Assembly (NCBI RefSeq): GCF_036226665.1
Contig: NZ_CP109007.1
Coordinates: 1,240,001 to 1,304,000 of the forward strand
Direction of reading: 5' to 3'
From: Streptomyces sp. NBC_00691
GTDB lineage: Bacteria > Actinomycetota > Actinomycetes > Streptomycetales > Streptomycetaceae
DNA: 64,000 nucleotides
Translations under genes and position numbers: made by a program
The notes under the pieces: generated by a model
The model's database searches: none
Seen by the model: only the letters and a program-made list of their open reading frames with translations
What the model was told of the DNA's origin: nothing
Shown: in pieces, positions 1 to 8,983 of the stretch
Numbering within the stretch: the first letter of the stretch is position 1
How the letters are laid out: every line of letters begins with the position of its first letter

Positions 1-426
1 GGCCTCGACGTGCTTGGCGGTGGGGGCGAGGGCGACGGTGTGGGTGGTGAGGTCGATCGCTCCGTGCTCCACGCGGCCGACCATGATCTCCACGATCCCG
101 GTGGGCTGGGTGATCAGCGCCTCGATCGTGCCCTCGGGCTTGAGGCGCCACCAGCCGCTCTCACGGGCCGCCGGGCGCAGCGGGGTGCCGTCGTCGTCGA
201 TCAGCCAGGCACGGGCCTCGTAGTGGAGGAAGGGGCGCCCGTCGTGGCTGAAGGTGACCTCCTGCGCGTACGTGAAGTCCTCGTCGAGCGTCGGGTACCC
301 GCCCCGGCCCTCGCCGGTCCAGGTGCCGAGCAGTGCCGTGACGGGCGCGAGGAACTCGTGCGGGGCGGGTGCCGCGTCCGGCCGGAGGGAGTCGGGGTAC
401 GGATACTGCCGGTCGCGGTCGGTCAT
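1..426 (-). CDS. FABP/nitrobindin-family heme-binding protein (3' end outside window)
   Basis: The reading frame opens at an ATG (complement of 424-426) and stays open to the window edge, giving 142 codons with the C-terminus missing. The N-terminal part reads [14 protein letters not shown], the GxWxGxG signature of the nitrobindin/FABP-like family (DUF1794), followed by beta-strand-rich sequence. Family members are small ten-stranded barrels that bind heme and isomerise peroxynitrite; the heme-ligand histidine lies near the C-terminus and is not visible here. It points the same way as the iron importer to its right, 181 bp away, but no operon link is demonstrable. Function is by family only. 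Confidence 0.85.
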   Translation of the reverse strand, partial: MTDRDRQYPYPDSLRPDAAPAPHEFLAPVTALLGTWTGEGRGGYPTLDEDFTYAQEVTFSHDGRPFLHYEARAWLIDDDGTPLRPAARESGWWRLKPEGTIEALITQPTGIVEIMVGRVEHGAIDLTTHTVALAPTAKHVEA

Positions 427-607
427 GGTGCGTGCTCCTGGGTCGAAACCTGTGCCGGAGGGCAGCTTAGGGGGTGCCCCGTCGATCGGGCCGGACCAGG
501 GAGCGGCGTCCAGGCGCGGGGCGGGATGCCGAGGGCCCGGCCGGTCGACCGGACACCCCGTGGGTCGTCCGCCGTCCGGCCGGGCCTCGTGGCGCTCCTG
601 GCACTCC

Positions 608-2677
608 TCAGCCGCGGCGGCTCCGCACCAGCAGGTACAGGAAGTACGGCGTGCCGATCACCGCGGTCATCAGGCCCGCTCCGAGCTGCGCCGGGGCGAT
701 CACCGTGCGGCCGAAGAGGTCGGCGGTGCAGACGAGGACCGCGCCGAGGATCACCGAGACGGGCACCACGCGCGCGTGCTGACGGCCGACCAGGGCGCGG
801 GCCGCGTGGGGTGCGACGAGGCCCACGAAACCGATCGTGCCGGCGGCGGCGACGGCGGTGGCGCTGAGGAGGACGGCGAGGGCGAGGAAGCCGAGGCGGC
901 CGCGGCCCAGGTTCAGGCCGAGCAGGCGCGGGGTGTCCTCGTCGAGCGACACCAGGTCCAGTTCGGTGCGCCGGACCGCCGCGACGACCACGCCCACGGC
1001 GAGGACCGCCGCGAGGGGCACGACGTCGGGCGTGGTCCGCCCGTACGTGGAGCCCGAGAGCCAGGTCAGCGCCTTGATCGCGTTGAACGGGTCGGTGAGG
1101 ATGACGAGCAGGCTGATCAGCGCGGACGCTCCGGTGGCGACGCCGAAGCCGACGAGGACGAGCCGGTTCTGCCGGAAACCGCCCTTCGCCGCGAGGCCGA
1201 AGACGAGGACGGAGCTGACGGCGGCACCGGCGAAGGCGGCGCCGGCCACGCCCCACGATCCGGCCGCCGGGACGGTGGTGACCAGGAGGACCGCGCCGAG
1301 CGCGGCTCCGTTGGAGACGCCCAGGATGCCGGGTTCGGCGAGCGGGTTGCGGGTCACGGCCTGGACGAGCGTGCCGGCCAGGGCGAGCGCGGCTCCCGCG
1401 AGCAGGGCGGCGAGGACACGGGGCACGCGGGTGTCGAGGACGAACGCGGTGGTCCGGCCGGCCTTGCCCTGGGCCCAGTTGAGGACGTCGCCGAACAACA
1501 GCTTGGCGTCGCCGAGGAGCAGGGCCGCGATCACCACGCCGACGAGGACGACGACCAGGACGGCGGTGGTGGTGAGGAAGACACTCCGGCTGCGGATCCG
1601 CAGCCGGTCGGGCGCGGCGGCCGCCGCGGTGTCCCGGGTCCGGGTGGCGATGACGACGAGGAAGAGCGCGCCGACGAGGCTCGTGACGACTCCGGTGGGG
1701 ACGGCGACGGCCACGTCCGCGGGGACGAGGACCCGCAGGACCACGTCGGAGCCGAGGACCAGGGCCGCGCCGGTGAGGCCGGCGAGAGGCAGGCTGCCCC
1801 GGGTGCGGGTGAAGCCTCGGAAGCGCCGGGCGAGCGGCCGGACGAGCGCGGGCGCGCACAGGCCGACGAAGCCGATGGGTCCGGCGAGGGTGACCGCGGC
1901 CGTGGAGAGCAGGGCGGCGAGGACGACGGCGGTGAGCCGGGTGGCGCGGACGGGGACGCCGAGGCCGCGGGCGGCGTCGTCGCCGAGGGCGAGGGCGTCG
2001 ATCCGGCGGGCGAGGAGCAGCAGTCCGACGAGGCCGACGACGGCGAGCGGCAGCATCTGGAGGACGCCGTCGAAGCCGTTCTGGGCGATGCTGCCCTGGT
2101 TCCAGTGGCGCAGGCCGTCGGTCTGCAGGGGGAACAGCAGGAGCAGGCCCTCGGTGACGGCGGTGAGGCCGAGGGTGAGGGCGCTGCCGGCGAGGACGAG
2201 CCGGACGGTGCCGGTGCCGAGGCCGGAGAGGCCGAGGACGACGGCGGCCGCCGCGAGGCCACCGGCGAACGCGATGCCGGAGGAGGCGAAGAGCGGCAGC
2301 GAGACACCGGTGACGGTGACCACGCCGAGGGCGAAGTACGAGCCCGCGTTGACCGCGAGGGTGTCGGGCGAGGCGAGGACGTTGCGGCTGACGGTCTGGA
2401 GGGCGGCGCCCGCCATGCCGAGCACGGCGCCGACGAGCAGACCGGCGGCCATCCGGGGCAGCCGGGAGGCGACGACGACGGACGCGTCCGCCGGGTCGGC
2501 CCGGCCGGTGAGCGCCTTCCACACCTCCGGGACGCCGACCGAGGCCGTGCCCTGGGTGATGTCCACGACCGCGAGTGCGACGACGAGAAGGAGGAGGGCG
2601 GCCGTCACCGGGGCCGCGCCCGTCCGGGACGTGGCCGCCGGCGGACGGGTGGCGGGGGTGGTTGCGGTGACGGCCAT
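608..2677 (-). CDS. Fused FecCD-type iron-siderophore ABC permease
   Basis: This 689-residue membrane protein contains two complete FecCD permease units in one chain, as in FhuB. The first half carries [16 protein letters not shown] (about residues 60-75) and the second repeats it as [19 protein letters not shown]. Each unit is about 330 residues, consistent with roughly ten helices. It would form the whole membrane channel for ferric-siderophore import, so no second permease gene is needed. It is the last gene of a three-gene leftward operon with the binding protein (4 bp away) and the ATPase. The substrate cannot be told from sequence, and no siderophore synthesis genes are in view. Confidence 0.93.
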   Translation of the reverse strand: MAVTATTPATRPPAATSRTGAAPVTAALLLLVVALAVVDITQGTASVGVPEVWKALTGRADPADASVVVASRLPRMAAGLLVGAVLGMAGAALQTVSRNVLASPDTLAVNAGSYFALGVVTVTGVSLPLFASSGIAFAGGLAAAAVVLGLSGLGTGTVRLVLAGSALTLGLTAVTEGLLLLFPLQTDGLRHWNQGSIAQNGFDGVLQMLPLAVVGLVGLLLLARRIDALALGDDAARGLGVPVRATRLTAVVLAALLSTAAVTLAGPIGFVGLCAPALVRPLARRFRGFTRTRGSLPLAGLTGAALVLGSDVVLRVLVPADVAVAVPTGVVTSLVGALFLVVIATRTRDTAAAAAPDRLRIRSRSVFLTTTAVLVVVLVGVVIAALLLGDAKLLFGDVLNWAQGKAGRTTAFVLDTRVPRVLAALLAGAALALAGTLVQAVTRNPLAEPGILGVSNGAALGAVLLVTTVPAAGSWGVAGAAFAGAAVSSVLVFGLAAKGGFRQNRLVLVGFGVATGASALISLLVILTDPFNAIKALTWLSGSTYGRTTPDVVPLAAVLAVGVVVAAVRRTELDLVSLDEDTPRLLGLNLGRGRLGFLALAVLLSATAVAAAGTIGFVGLVAPHAARALVGRQHARVVPVSVILGAVLVCTADLFGRTVIAPAQLGAGLMTAVIGTPYFLYLLVRSRRG

Positions 2678-2681
2678 GGCG

Positions 2682-3659
2682 CTACTTCGTCAGGGCGGCG
2701 ACGACGGAGTCGACGTACTTGCTCATCGAACCGGGACCGCCGAACATCCAGACGCCGTCGGGCAGACGGTGGACGTCGCCCTTCTTGACGAACGGCAGCG
2801 AGGTCCACACCTGGTCCTTGGCGAGGACGCCCGCGAACGGGTTGCTGGAGGCGTCGCCGTCGTTGCCGATGTAGGCGAACTGCACGTCGCCGATCGTGGT
2901 GAGGCCCTCGACGTCGGTGGTGCCGAGGCCGTAGGCGGGGTCGCCCTTGACCGTCCAGGCGTTCTTCAGGCCGAGCTTCTCGTTGACGGCGCCGATGAGC
3001 GAACCGCTGGTGTAGGGGCGGATCGAGACCTGGTTGGAGACGACGTACCCGTCGGCGAAGGCGTACTTGGCACCGGCGAGCTTGGCGTCGGCCAGGGCCT
3101 TCCTGCCCTCCTCGAGCTTCGTCTCGAACTGCTTCTTGAGCTCCGTGGCCTTGTCCGTGGTGCCGGTGGCCTTGGCGATCAGGTCGAGGTTCTCGGTCAT
3201 CCGGCCGATCGGGTCGGCGGCGTCGGCGGCCTTCACCTCGAGGACCGGGGCGATCTTGCGCAGCTGCTTGACGGCGGCCGGCGGCAGGTCGGAGGTGGCG
3301 AGGATGAGGTCGGGCTTGAGGGCCGCGACGGTCTCCATGCTCGGCTCGCCGCGCGTGCCGATGTCCTTGGGCTCGTTCTTCAGCGGGACGGCCGTGTCCC
3401 AGGTCTTGTAGCCCTTGACGTCGGAGACGCCCACCGGGTCGACACCGAGCTCGATGAGGTGCTCGACGACGTTCCACTCGGTTCCGATGACCTTCTTGGC
3501 GGGGCCGTCGAGCTCCACCTTGGTGCCCGTGGCATCGGTGAGGGTGATGCGCTCGGTGGTCTTCTTCGCGTCGTCGGCGGCCGGCTCGGTGGTGCCGCAG
3601 GCGGTGAGGGTGAGGGCCGCGGTGGTGGCGACCGCCGTGGTGAGGAGGAGGCGTCTCAT
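2682..3659 (-). CDS. Iron-siderophore ABC transporter substrate-binding lipoprotein
   Basis: This 325-residue FecB/FepB-type binding protein has a lipoprotein signal peptide: positive MRR start, hydrophobic stretch, and lipobox LTAC with the acylated cysteine at residue 21. The mature part has the two-lobed helical-backbone layout (GTEWNVVEHLIELG, then ALKPDLILATSDLPPAAVK). It would be anchored outside the membrane and hand ferric siderophore to the fused permease. The ATG overlaps the stop of the upstream ATPase gene as ATGA, so translation is probably coupled. Ligand identity is unknown. Confidence 0.93.
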   Translation of the reverse strand: MRRLLLTTAVATTAALTLTACGTTEPAADDAKKTTERITLTDATGTKVELDGPAKKVIGTEWNVVEHLIELGVDPVGVSDVKGYKTWDTAVPLKNEPKDIGTRGEPSMETVAALKPDLILATSDLPPAAVKQLRKIAPVLEVKAADAADPIGRMTENLDLIAKATGTTDKATELKKQFETKLEEGRKALADAKLAGAKYAFADGYVVSNQVSIRPYTSGSLIGAVNEKLGLKNAWTVKGDPAYGLGTTDVEGLTTIGDVQFAYIGNDGDASSNPFAGVLAKDQVWTSLPFVKKGDVHRLPDGVWMFGGPGSMSKYVDSVVAALTK

Positions 3660-4519
3660 GAGGTGGTGCTGAGCCTTTCGCTTCGCGAGTGGTGCCGGCC
3701 CATCGCACGGGTGCGGAGCCGGCCGGTGAGGGGATCGGTGTCGACCTCGATGCGGATGCCGTACGTCTCGGTCAGCCGCTCGGGCGTCAGGACGTCCGAG
3801 GGGCTGCCGTCGGCGACGACGCGTCCCGTGTCGAGCAGGACGATCCGGTCGGCGACGGCCGCCGCCTGGTCGAGGTCGTGGAGGACGGCGCCGACGGCGA
3901 TGCCGTGGTCGTCCGCCAGGTCACGCATGAGGTCGAGGAGTTCGACCTGGTAGCGCAGGTCGAGGTAGGTGGTGGGCTCGTCGAGCAGCAGCACGCCCGT
4001 CTGCTGGGCGAGGCAGCCGGCGAGCCAGACGCGCTGGAGCTGGCCGCCGGAGAGGTGCTCGGCGCCGCGTCCTGCGAGTTCGGTGACGCCCGTCATGGCG
4101 AGCGCGTGGTCCACCGCCGCCCTGCCGTCCGGGTCGGCCTTGCCCCAGCGTCCCCGGTAGGGGTAGCGGCCGAATTCGACCAGGTCCCGGACCGTCAGCC
4201 CACTGGGGGTGGGGCGTCCCTGGGTGAGCAGGGCGACATGGCGCGAGAACTCACGGGGGCTCAGCGCGAGGCCGTCGACGGCCCCGTCGAGCAGGAGCGT
4301 GGCGGTGCGCGGCTGCTGGAGCCGTGCGAGGGTGCGCAGCAGCGTCGACTTGCCGCTGCCGTTGGGTCCGACGAGGACGGTCACTTCGCTGGGGCGCAGC
4401 GTCATGGAGGCGTCGTGGACGACATCGACGCCTTCGTACGCCACGGTGACACCCGTGGCCGAGAATTCATGACCGCGGGGACGGTGAGTCGCGTCGGTCT
4501 GTTCACCTGCTTCTTGCAC
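3656..4519 (-). CDS. Iron-siderophore ABC transporter ATP-binding protein
   Basis: This FepC-type ATPase of 287 residues has Walker A GPNGSGKST (about residue 52), signature LSGGQLQRVWLAG, Walker B LLLDEPTTYLD and the switch histidine in LHDLDQAAAVAD. It is the first gene of the operon. The longest start is a GTG whose first base lies only 7 bp from the iron box, with no clear Shine-Dalgarno, so the mRNA could be leaderless or translation could begin further in. The C-terminal tail (RTRAMGRHHSRSERL) is basic and low in complexity. Regulation by a DmdR/IdeR repressor is inferred from the box. Confidence 0.92.
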   Translation of the reverse strand: MQEAGEQTDATHRPRGHEFSATGVTVAYEGVDVVHDASMTLRPSEVTVLVGPNGSGKSTLLRTLARLQQPRTATLLLDGAVDGLALSPREFSRHVALLTQGRPTPSGLTVRDLVEFGRYPYRGRWGKADPDGRAAVDHALAMTGVTELAGRGAEHLSGGQLQRVWLAGCLAQQTGVLLLDEPTTYLDLRYQVELLDLMRDLADDHGIAVGAVLHDLDQAAAVADRIVLLDTGRVVADGSPSDVLTPERLTETYGIRIEVDTDPLTGRLRTRAMGRHHSRSERLSTTS

Positions 4520-4526
4520 GAAGCAG

Positions 4527-4541
4527 AGGTTAGCCTAACCT
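4527..4541. promoter_or_regulatory. Iron box (DmdR/IdeR operator)
   Basis: AGGTTAGCCTAACCT is a 15-bp palindrome with a single unpaired central base and matches the core of the actinobacterial iron box (TTAGGTTAGGCTAACCTAA-like). It sits directly upstream of the siderophore-importer operon, where Fe(II)-loaded DmdR1/IdeR would repress. Confidence 0.85.
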
Positions 4542-4739
4542 TACCGATGCGCAAAAGGGGGTCCTGAGACGCGGACACAAGATGCAATCCGGCCAAGCTG
4601 ATCCGCCGATACCGCCTCCCCTCCACCCGCCTTTCCCGCTCCGCCTCCTTCACTCCCGGAGCACCTCCGAACGACCCGAAGCCCGTCCACGCTCCGAGAC
4701 ACCGTTGACCCGGGGCGTGAGCGTCGCTACCTTCGCGCC

Positions 4740-4823
4740 ATGTTGCGTACAGCCCTGCTCACCACGCGCGGTCACATCGACCTGCTGCGGGTGGCCTCCG
4801 CCGCGTGTCGCCGCGGCTGCTGA
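4740..4823 (+). CDS. Cysteine-type leader peptide upstream of sulfonate operon
   Basis: This is a 27-codon ORF, ATG to TGA. It contains HIDLLRVASAACRR followed by GC and the stop, which places two cysteine codons (TGT and TGC) at the very end. This matches a recurrent class of short actinobacterial leader peptides (H[IV]DL-R-AS--C pattern) found ahead of sulfur-assimilation genes, where ribosome stalling on cysteine codons is thought to control the downstream operon. It lies 167 bp upstream of the ssuC ATG on the same strand. No textbook terminator/antiterminator pair is obvious in the gap, so the mechanism (transcriptional or translational) is open. It is too short for routine ORF callers. 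Confidence 0.8.
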   Translation: MLRTALLTTRGHIDLLRVASAACRRGC

Positions 4824-4990
4824 CGCCCTTTCACGTCTCCGACGCGCCGCCGCCCCTCCGACGCCGCGCGCCGTACCCGTACCCCCACTGACGCCCTGAT
4901 CGCCGTGTGCCCGCGCTCACCCCGCGCCGCCCGCGGTCGCTGACGCGTACCCGCACGCCCTCTCCCACCCCACTCCCCCGGAGTTCCGCC

Positions 4991-5851
4991 ATGACGGTCG
5001 GCCATGCCCCACCCCAATCCGCGCCCGACATATCGCCTTTGCCGGATGTCGAACCCCTCACCCCCGACCGCGGCCCCGGCCGCGCCCCCGCCGTCCCGCG
5101 CTGGCTGCGCCGCACGGTGGGACCCGTCCTGCTCCTGGCCCTGTGGCAGGCCCTCAGTACGACAGGGGTGCTGCCGGCCGAGGCGCTCGCCTCGCCGGGG
5201 ACCATCGCCCGCGCCGGTGGCGAGCTGATCGGCGACGGGACTCTCCCCACCGCGATGGGCGTCTCCCTGCGCCGGGTCGCCGCCGGTCTGCTCATCGGCG
5301 GGATCGCCGGCATCGCGCTCGCCCTGCTGTCCGGGCTCTCCCGGCTCGGCGAGGACCTCGTCGACGCCCCCGTCCAGATGCTGCGGACCGTGCCCTGGGT
5401 CGGCCTGATCCCGCTCCTCATCATCTGGCTCGGTATCGGTGAGGCCCCCAAGGTCGCGCTGATCGCGCTCGGCGTCGCCTTCCACCTGTATCTGAACGTG
5501 TACGCGGGGATCCGCGGCGTCGACGCCCAACTCGTCGAAGCAGGACAGTCCTTGGGGCTCGGCCGCTGGGGTCTCGTCCGGCACGTCGTACTGCCGGGCG
5601 CGCTCCCGGGAGCGATGACCGGGCTGCGGTACTCCCTCGCGACCGCCTGGCTGGCGCTGGTCTTCGGCGAGTCCATCAACGCCGACGCCGGCATCGGCTT
5701 CCTCATGAACCAGGCGCGGGAGTTCTTCCGCACGGACGTGATCGTCGTCTGCCTGGTCGTCTACGCCTTCCTCGGCCTGCTCGCCGACGCCCTCGTCCGT
5801 ACTCTCGAAAGGCTGCTGCTGCAATGGCGACCGACCTTCACCGGGCAGTGA
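4991..5851 (+). CDS. ssuC: Aliphatic sulfonate ABC transporter permease
   Basis: This is a 286-residue BPD-type permease with about six helices and the cytoplasmic EAA loop (VEAGQSLGLGRWGLVRHVVLPGALPG in the C-terminal half) that contacts the ATPase. I chose the ATG at 4991 because residues upstream of it in the longer GTG frame (from 4907) are Arg/Pro-rich and unlike a family N-terminus. It belongs to the SsuC/TauC group. The gene overlaps ssuB by 28 bp and is followed by the binding protein and a flavin sulfonate monooxygenase, which supports sulfonate rather than taurine, nitrate or thiamine-precursor import. Confidence 0.9.
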   Translation: MTVGHAPPQSAPDISPLPDVEPLTPDRGPGRAPAVPRWLRRTVGPVLLLALWQALSTTGVLPAEALASPGTIARAGGELIGDGTLPTAMGVSLRRVAAGLLIGGIAGIALALLSGLSRLGEDLVDAPVQMLRTVPWVGLIPLLIIWLGIGEAPKVALIALGVAFHLYLNVYAGIRGVDAQLVEAGQSLGLGRWGLVRHVVLPGALPGAMTGLRYSLATAWLALVFGESINADAGIGFLMNQAREFFRTDVIVVCLVVYAFLGLLADALVRTLERLLLQWRPTFTGQ

Positions 5852-6555
5852 CCGTCCAGGGCCTGACCCGTTCCTTCGACGGGCGACCGGTCGTCGACGG
5901 CCTCGATCTCACCCTGTACGCAGGGCAGTTCACGGCACTTCTCGGTCACAGCGGCTGCGGCAAGTCGACCCTCCTCCGGGTCCTCGCCGGGCTCGACCGG
6001 GAGATCTCCGGCTCCGTCCTCGTCCCGCGCCGGCGTGCCGTCGCCTTCCAGGCTCCGCGTCTCATGCCGTGGAAGCGGGTCTGGCGCAATGTGCTCCTCG
6101 GGCTCCCGGGGAAGCCGGGCCGCGCGGTGGCCGAGAAGGCCCTGGCGGAGGTCGGACTCGGCCACCGCTCGGGCGCCTGGCCGAAGACCCTCTCCGGCGG
6201 CGAGGCCCAACGGGCCTCCCTCGCCCGCGCCTTGGTACGGGACCCGGATCTGCTGCTGCTCGACGAGCCGTTCGGCGCGCTCGACGCGCTGACCCGGATC
6301 AAGGCGCAGCGGCTCGTGGCCGAGCTGTGGCAGCGGCGCGGCTGCACGGTGCTGCTCGTCACCCACGACGTGGACGAGGCGCTGCAGCTCGCGGACCGCG
6401 TCCTGGTGATGCGGGACGGCGTCATCGGGTACGACACCGCCGTCGGCCTGGACCGGCCCCGCGCCGCCGGCGAGCCCGCCCTGGCCGCACTCCGGACCCG
6501 CCTGCTCACCGAACTGGGCGTCGGCGAAGGCACGTTCGCCGAACAGGCTGCCTGA
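5824..6555 (+). CDS. ssuB: Aliphatic sulfonate ABC transporter ATP-binding protein
   Basis: This 243-residue ATPase has Walker A GHSGCGKST, signature LSGGEAQRASLARAL, Walker B LLLLDEPFGALDAL and the switch histidine in VTHDVDEALQLAD. Its start lies inside the ssuC reading frame (28-bp overlap), so the two are probably translationally coupled. The Q-loop region reads VAFQAPRLMPWK, typical of the SsuB/TauB/NrtD group. It powers sulfonate import through SsuC. A 109-bp gap with no clear hairpin separates it from ssuA. Confidence 0.9.
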   Translation: MATDLHRAVTVQGLTRSFDGRPVVDGLDLTLYAGQFTALLGHSGCGKSTLLRVLAGLDREISGSVLVPRRRAVAFQAPRLMPWKRVWRNVLLGLPGKPGRAVAEKALAEVGLGHRSGAWPKTLSGGEAQRASLARALVRDPDLLLLDEPFGALDALTRIKAQRLVAELWQRRGCTVLLVTHDVDEALQLADRVLVMRDGVIGYDTAVGLDRPRAAGEPALAALRTRLLTELGVGEGTFAEQAA

Positions 6556-6664
6556 CCCACGGACCCTGCCGAACCCCCCGCCCCGCAGCGGCCCCCGACT
6601 CCTGTCGGCCCGCTCTCCCCGCCATCTCCCTTCCCCCCGCCATCTCCCCAAGGAGCTGTCAACT

Positions 6665-7702
6665 GTGAAGTCCTTCCGACTGTCCACCGCGGCCCTGCTC
6701 GTGCCGCTCGCGCTGCTCGCCTCCGCCTGCTCCGGCGCCTCCGCGGCCGGTTCGTCCTCGAACTCCGACGGCAAGGGCTCCCTCGTCCTGAACGTCGGCG
6801 ACCAGAAGGGCGGCGCCGAGGCGCTGCTGCGAGCCGCCGGCGAGCTGGACGACCTGCCGTACCGGGTCACATGGTCGACGTTCACGTCAGGACCACCCCT
6901 GCTGGAGGCGGTGAACGCCAAAGCCGTCGACATCGGCTCGGTCGGAAACACACCGCCCGTCTTCGCCGCGGGCGCCGACTCGAAGATCACCGTGGTCGCC
7001 GCGACGCACGGCGACTCCGCGGGCGAGACGATCCTCGTCGCGAAGGACTCGCCCCTGCGCTCCGTGGCGGAGCTGAGGGGAAAGCGGGTCGCGGTCGCCC
7101 AGGGCAGCTCCGCCCACTTCCAGCTGATCACCTCGCTGGCCAAGGCCGGTCTGAAGCCGAGCGACGTCCGGGTGACGCTGCTCCAGCCGGCCGACGCCCT
7201 GGCCGCGTTCACCAGCGGCAAGGTGGACGCCTGGGCGGTCTGGGACCCGTACACCTCACAGGTCCTGCTGAGCGGCAAGGGCCGGGTCCTCGCCGACGGC
7301 CGCGGCCTCGTCAACGGCCTCGGCTTCCAGGTCGCCGCCCCCTCGGCGCTCGCCGACCCCGCGAAGGCCAAGGCCGTCGCCGACTTCGTCGAGCGCCTCC
7401 GGCGCGCCCAGGACTGGGTGTTCGACCACCCCGAGGACTGGGCGAAGGTCTGGGCGAAGGAGACCGGGCTGCCGTACGACGTGGCGCTCGCCGCCGTGAA
7501 GCGCAGCAACGGCACCCGTATCCCGGTCGCCATCGACGACGCGGCCATCGCCTCCGAGCAGAAGATCGCCGACACCTTCGCCGCCCTGGGGCTCATCCCG
7601 CGCACGTTCCGCTTCGCCGACTACGTCGACACCCGTTTCAACAAGGACCTGCCGCCGTCCACCACTCCGGCGCGCAGCTACGGAAAGGGCTCCTCCTCAT
7701 GA
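6665..7702 (+). CDS. ssuA: Aliphatic sulfonate-binding lipoprotein
   Basis: This 345-residue SsuA-type (NMT1/THI5-like) periplasmic binding protein starts at a GTG preceded by AAGGAGCTG. The signal peptide ends in lipobox LASAC with the lipidated cysteine at residue 22. The mature protein shows the family's SVGNTPPVFAAGADSKITVV stretch and a second lobe from about residue 145. It captures alkanesulfonates outside the membrane for SsuC. Its stop overlaps the ssuD ATG as ATGA. Gene order is ssuC-B-A-D rather than the E. coli order, and no flavin reductase gene (ssuE) follows. Confidence 0.9.
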   Translation: MKSFRLSTAALLVPLALLASACSGASAAGSSSNSDGKGSLVLNVGDQKGGAEALLRAAGELDDLPYRVTWSTFTSGPPLLEAVNAKAVDIGSVGNTPPVFAAGADSKITVVAATHGDSAGETILVAKDSPLRSVAELRGKRVAVAQGSSAHFQLITSLAKAGLKPSDVRVTLLQPADALAAFTSGKVDAWAVWDPYTSQVLLSGKGRVLADGRGLVNGLGFQVAAPSALADPAKAKAVADFVERLRRAQDWVFDHPEDWAKVWAKETGLPYDVALAAVKRSNGTRIPVAIDDAAIASEQKIADTFAALGLIPRTFRFADYVDTRFNKDLPPSTTPARSYGKGSSS

Positions 7703-8910
7703 CCGTCCATCTGCACTGGTTCCTGCCCACCGGCGGCGACGGCCGGACCCTCGTCGACCGGCACGCCTACACCGACGGAGGGATCACCCGCGACCGCGCC
7801 GTCTCCGGGGTACGCGCGCCCGACATCGACTATCTGATCCAGATCGCCAAGGCGGCCGAACAGCTGGGGTTCGAGGCCGTGCTGACCCCGACCGGTACAT
7901 GGTGCGAGGACGCCTGGCTCACCACGGTCGCGCTCGCCCAGCACACCGAACGGCTCAAGTTCCTGGTGGCGTTCCGGCCGGGAGTGATCTCGCCGGTCCT
8001 CGCGGCCCAGATGGCGTCCACGTACCAGCGGATCACCCGCGGCCGACTCCTTCTCAACGTGGTGACCGGCGGGGACTCCACCGAGCAGCGCCGCTTCGGC
8101 GACCATCTGGACCACGACCGGCGGTACGCGCGCACGGCCGAGTTCCTGTCGGTCGTACGGGGGGCCTGGAGCGGGCGGCCGTTCGACTACGAGGGGGAGC
8201 ACTTCCGGATCGAGGGCGGGCTCACGGCGCTGCCGCCGGACCCGCTGCCCGAGATCTTCTTCGGCGGTTCGTCCGCCGCGGCCGGTCCGGTGGCGGCCGA
8301 GCACGCGGACGTCTATCTGACCTGGGGCGAGCCGCCGTGGCAGGTCAAGGAGAAGATCGACTGGATCCGGGGCCTCGCGGCGGAGCGCGGCCGCACGGTC
8401 CGCTTCGGCATCCGGCTGCACACGATCTCCCGTGACTCCTCGCGCGAGGCCTGGGCGACCGCCGACCGGCTGCTGGCCGATCTCGACGCCGAGACGGTCG
8501 CCGCCGCGCAGCAGGTGCTGGGCCGGAGCGAGTCGGTCGGCCAGCAGCGGATGCTGGCGCTGCACGAGGGCGGCTCACTCGGCCGTGACCGGCTGGAGAT
8601 CTCGCCGAACCTGTGGGCGGGGGTCGGTCTCGTGCGGGGCGGGGCGGGCACCGCGCTCGTCGGCAGCCACGCCGAGGTCGCGGACCGGATCGAGGAGTAC
8701 CACGACCTGGGCGTGGAGCACTTCGTCCTGTCCGGCTACCCGCATCTGGAGGAGGCGTACTGGTTCGGCGAGGGCGTGCGGCCGGAGCTGGCGGCACGCG
8801 GTCTGCTCCCGACGGCCCTGCCCTCCCCGCTGCTCGGGGTCCCCGCCGCGAACGGCCGCCCGGCCTCGGCGCCGGGGGGTGCCCCGCTGCTGGTGGCCGG
8901 CGGGCGGTAG
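7699..8910 (+). CDS. ssuD: FMNH2-dependent alkanesulfonate monooxygenase
   Basis: This is a 403-residue TIM-barrel luciferase-like protein. MTVHLHWFLPTGGDGRT opens the SsuD-type domain, and LLLNVVTGGDSTEQRRFGD, GEHFRIEGG and FGGSSAAAGPVAAEHADVYLTWGE are strongly family-like. SsuD cleaves C1-C14 alkanesulfonates to aldehyde and sulfite using FMNH2 and O2. The last 30 residues (Pro/Ala/Gly-rich) extend a little beyond the core. It is coupled to ssuA by an ATGA overlap. The FMN reductase it needs is not in this window, although a flavoprotein oxygenase gene follows. Confidence 0.92.
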   Translation: MTVHLHWFLPTGGDGRTLVDRHAYTDGGITRDRAVSGVRAPDIDYLIQIAKAAEQLGFEAVLTPTGTWCEDAWLTTVALAQHTERLKFLVAFRPGVISPVLAAQMASTYQRITRGRLLLNVVTGGDSTEQRRFGDHLDHDRRYARTAEFLSVVRGAWSGRPFDYEGEHFRIEGGLTALPPDPLPEIFFGGSSAAAGPVAAEHADVYLTWGEPPWQVKEKIDWIRGLAAERGRTVRFGIRLHTISRDSSREAWATADRLLADLDAETVAAAQQVLGRSESVGQQRMLALHEGGSLGRDRLEISPNLWAGVGLVRGGAGTALVGSHAEVADRIEEYHDLGVEHFVLSGYPHLEEAYWFGEGVRPELAARGLLPTALPSPLLGVPAANGRPASAPGGAPLLVAGGR

Positions 8911-8936
8911 GACGCCGCCGGCCCACCGGCCGCGGG

Positions 8937-8968
8937 GGCGGGGGTGCGGGAAGATCCGCGCCCCCGCC
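8937..8968 (+). terminator. Hairpin terminator after ssuD
   Basis: GGCGGGGGTGCGG pairs with CCGCGCCCCCGCC (one G-U in RNA) across a 6-nt loop, 27 nt after the ssuD stop. There is no U tract, as is usual for this genus. It ends only 15 nt before the GTG of the next gene, so that gene would need a promoter within or very close to the hairpin, or depend on readthrough. Confidence 0.6.
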
Positions 8969-8983
8969 TCGGTTGGTAGAACC

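Noticed and set aside
254..2788. 844-codon rightward open frame, highly charged, over the iron permease
   Set aside because: It is antisense to the FecCD permease; composition is Asp/Glu/Gly/Arg-rich with no domain, a typical shadow of GC-rich codons.
837..3953. 1038-codon rightward open frame across the iron operon
   Set aside because: It spans three real genes on the opposite strand and has an Arg/Thr/Ala-rich composition with no recognisable fold.
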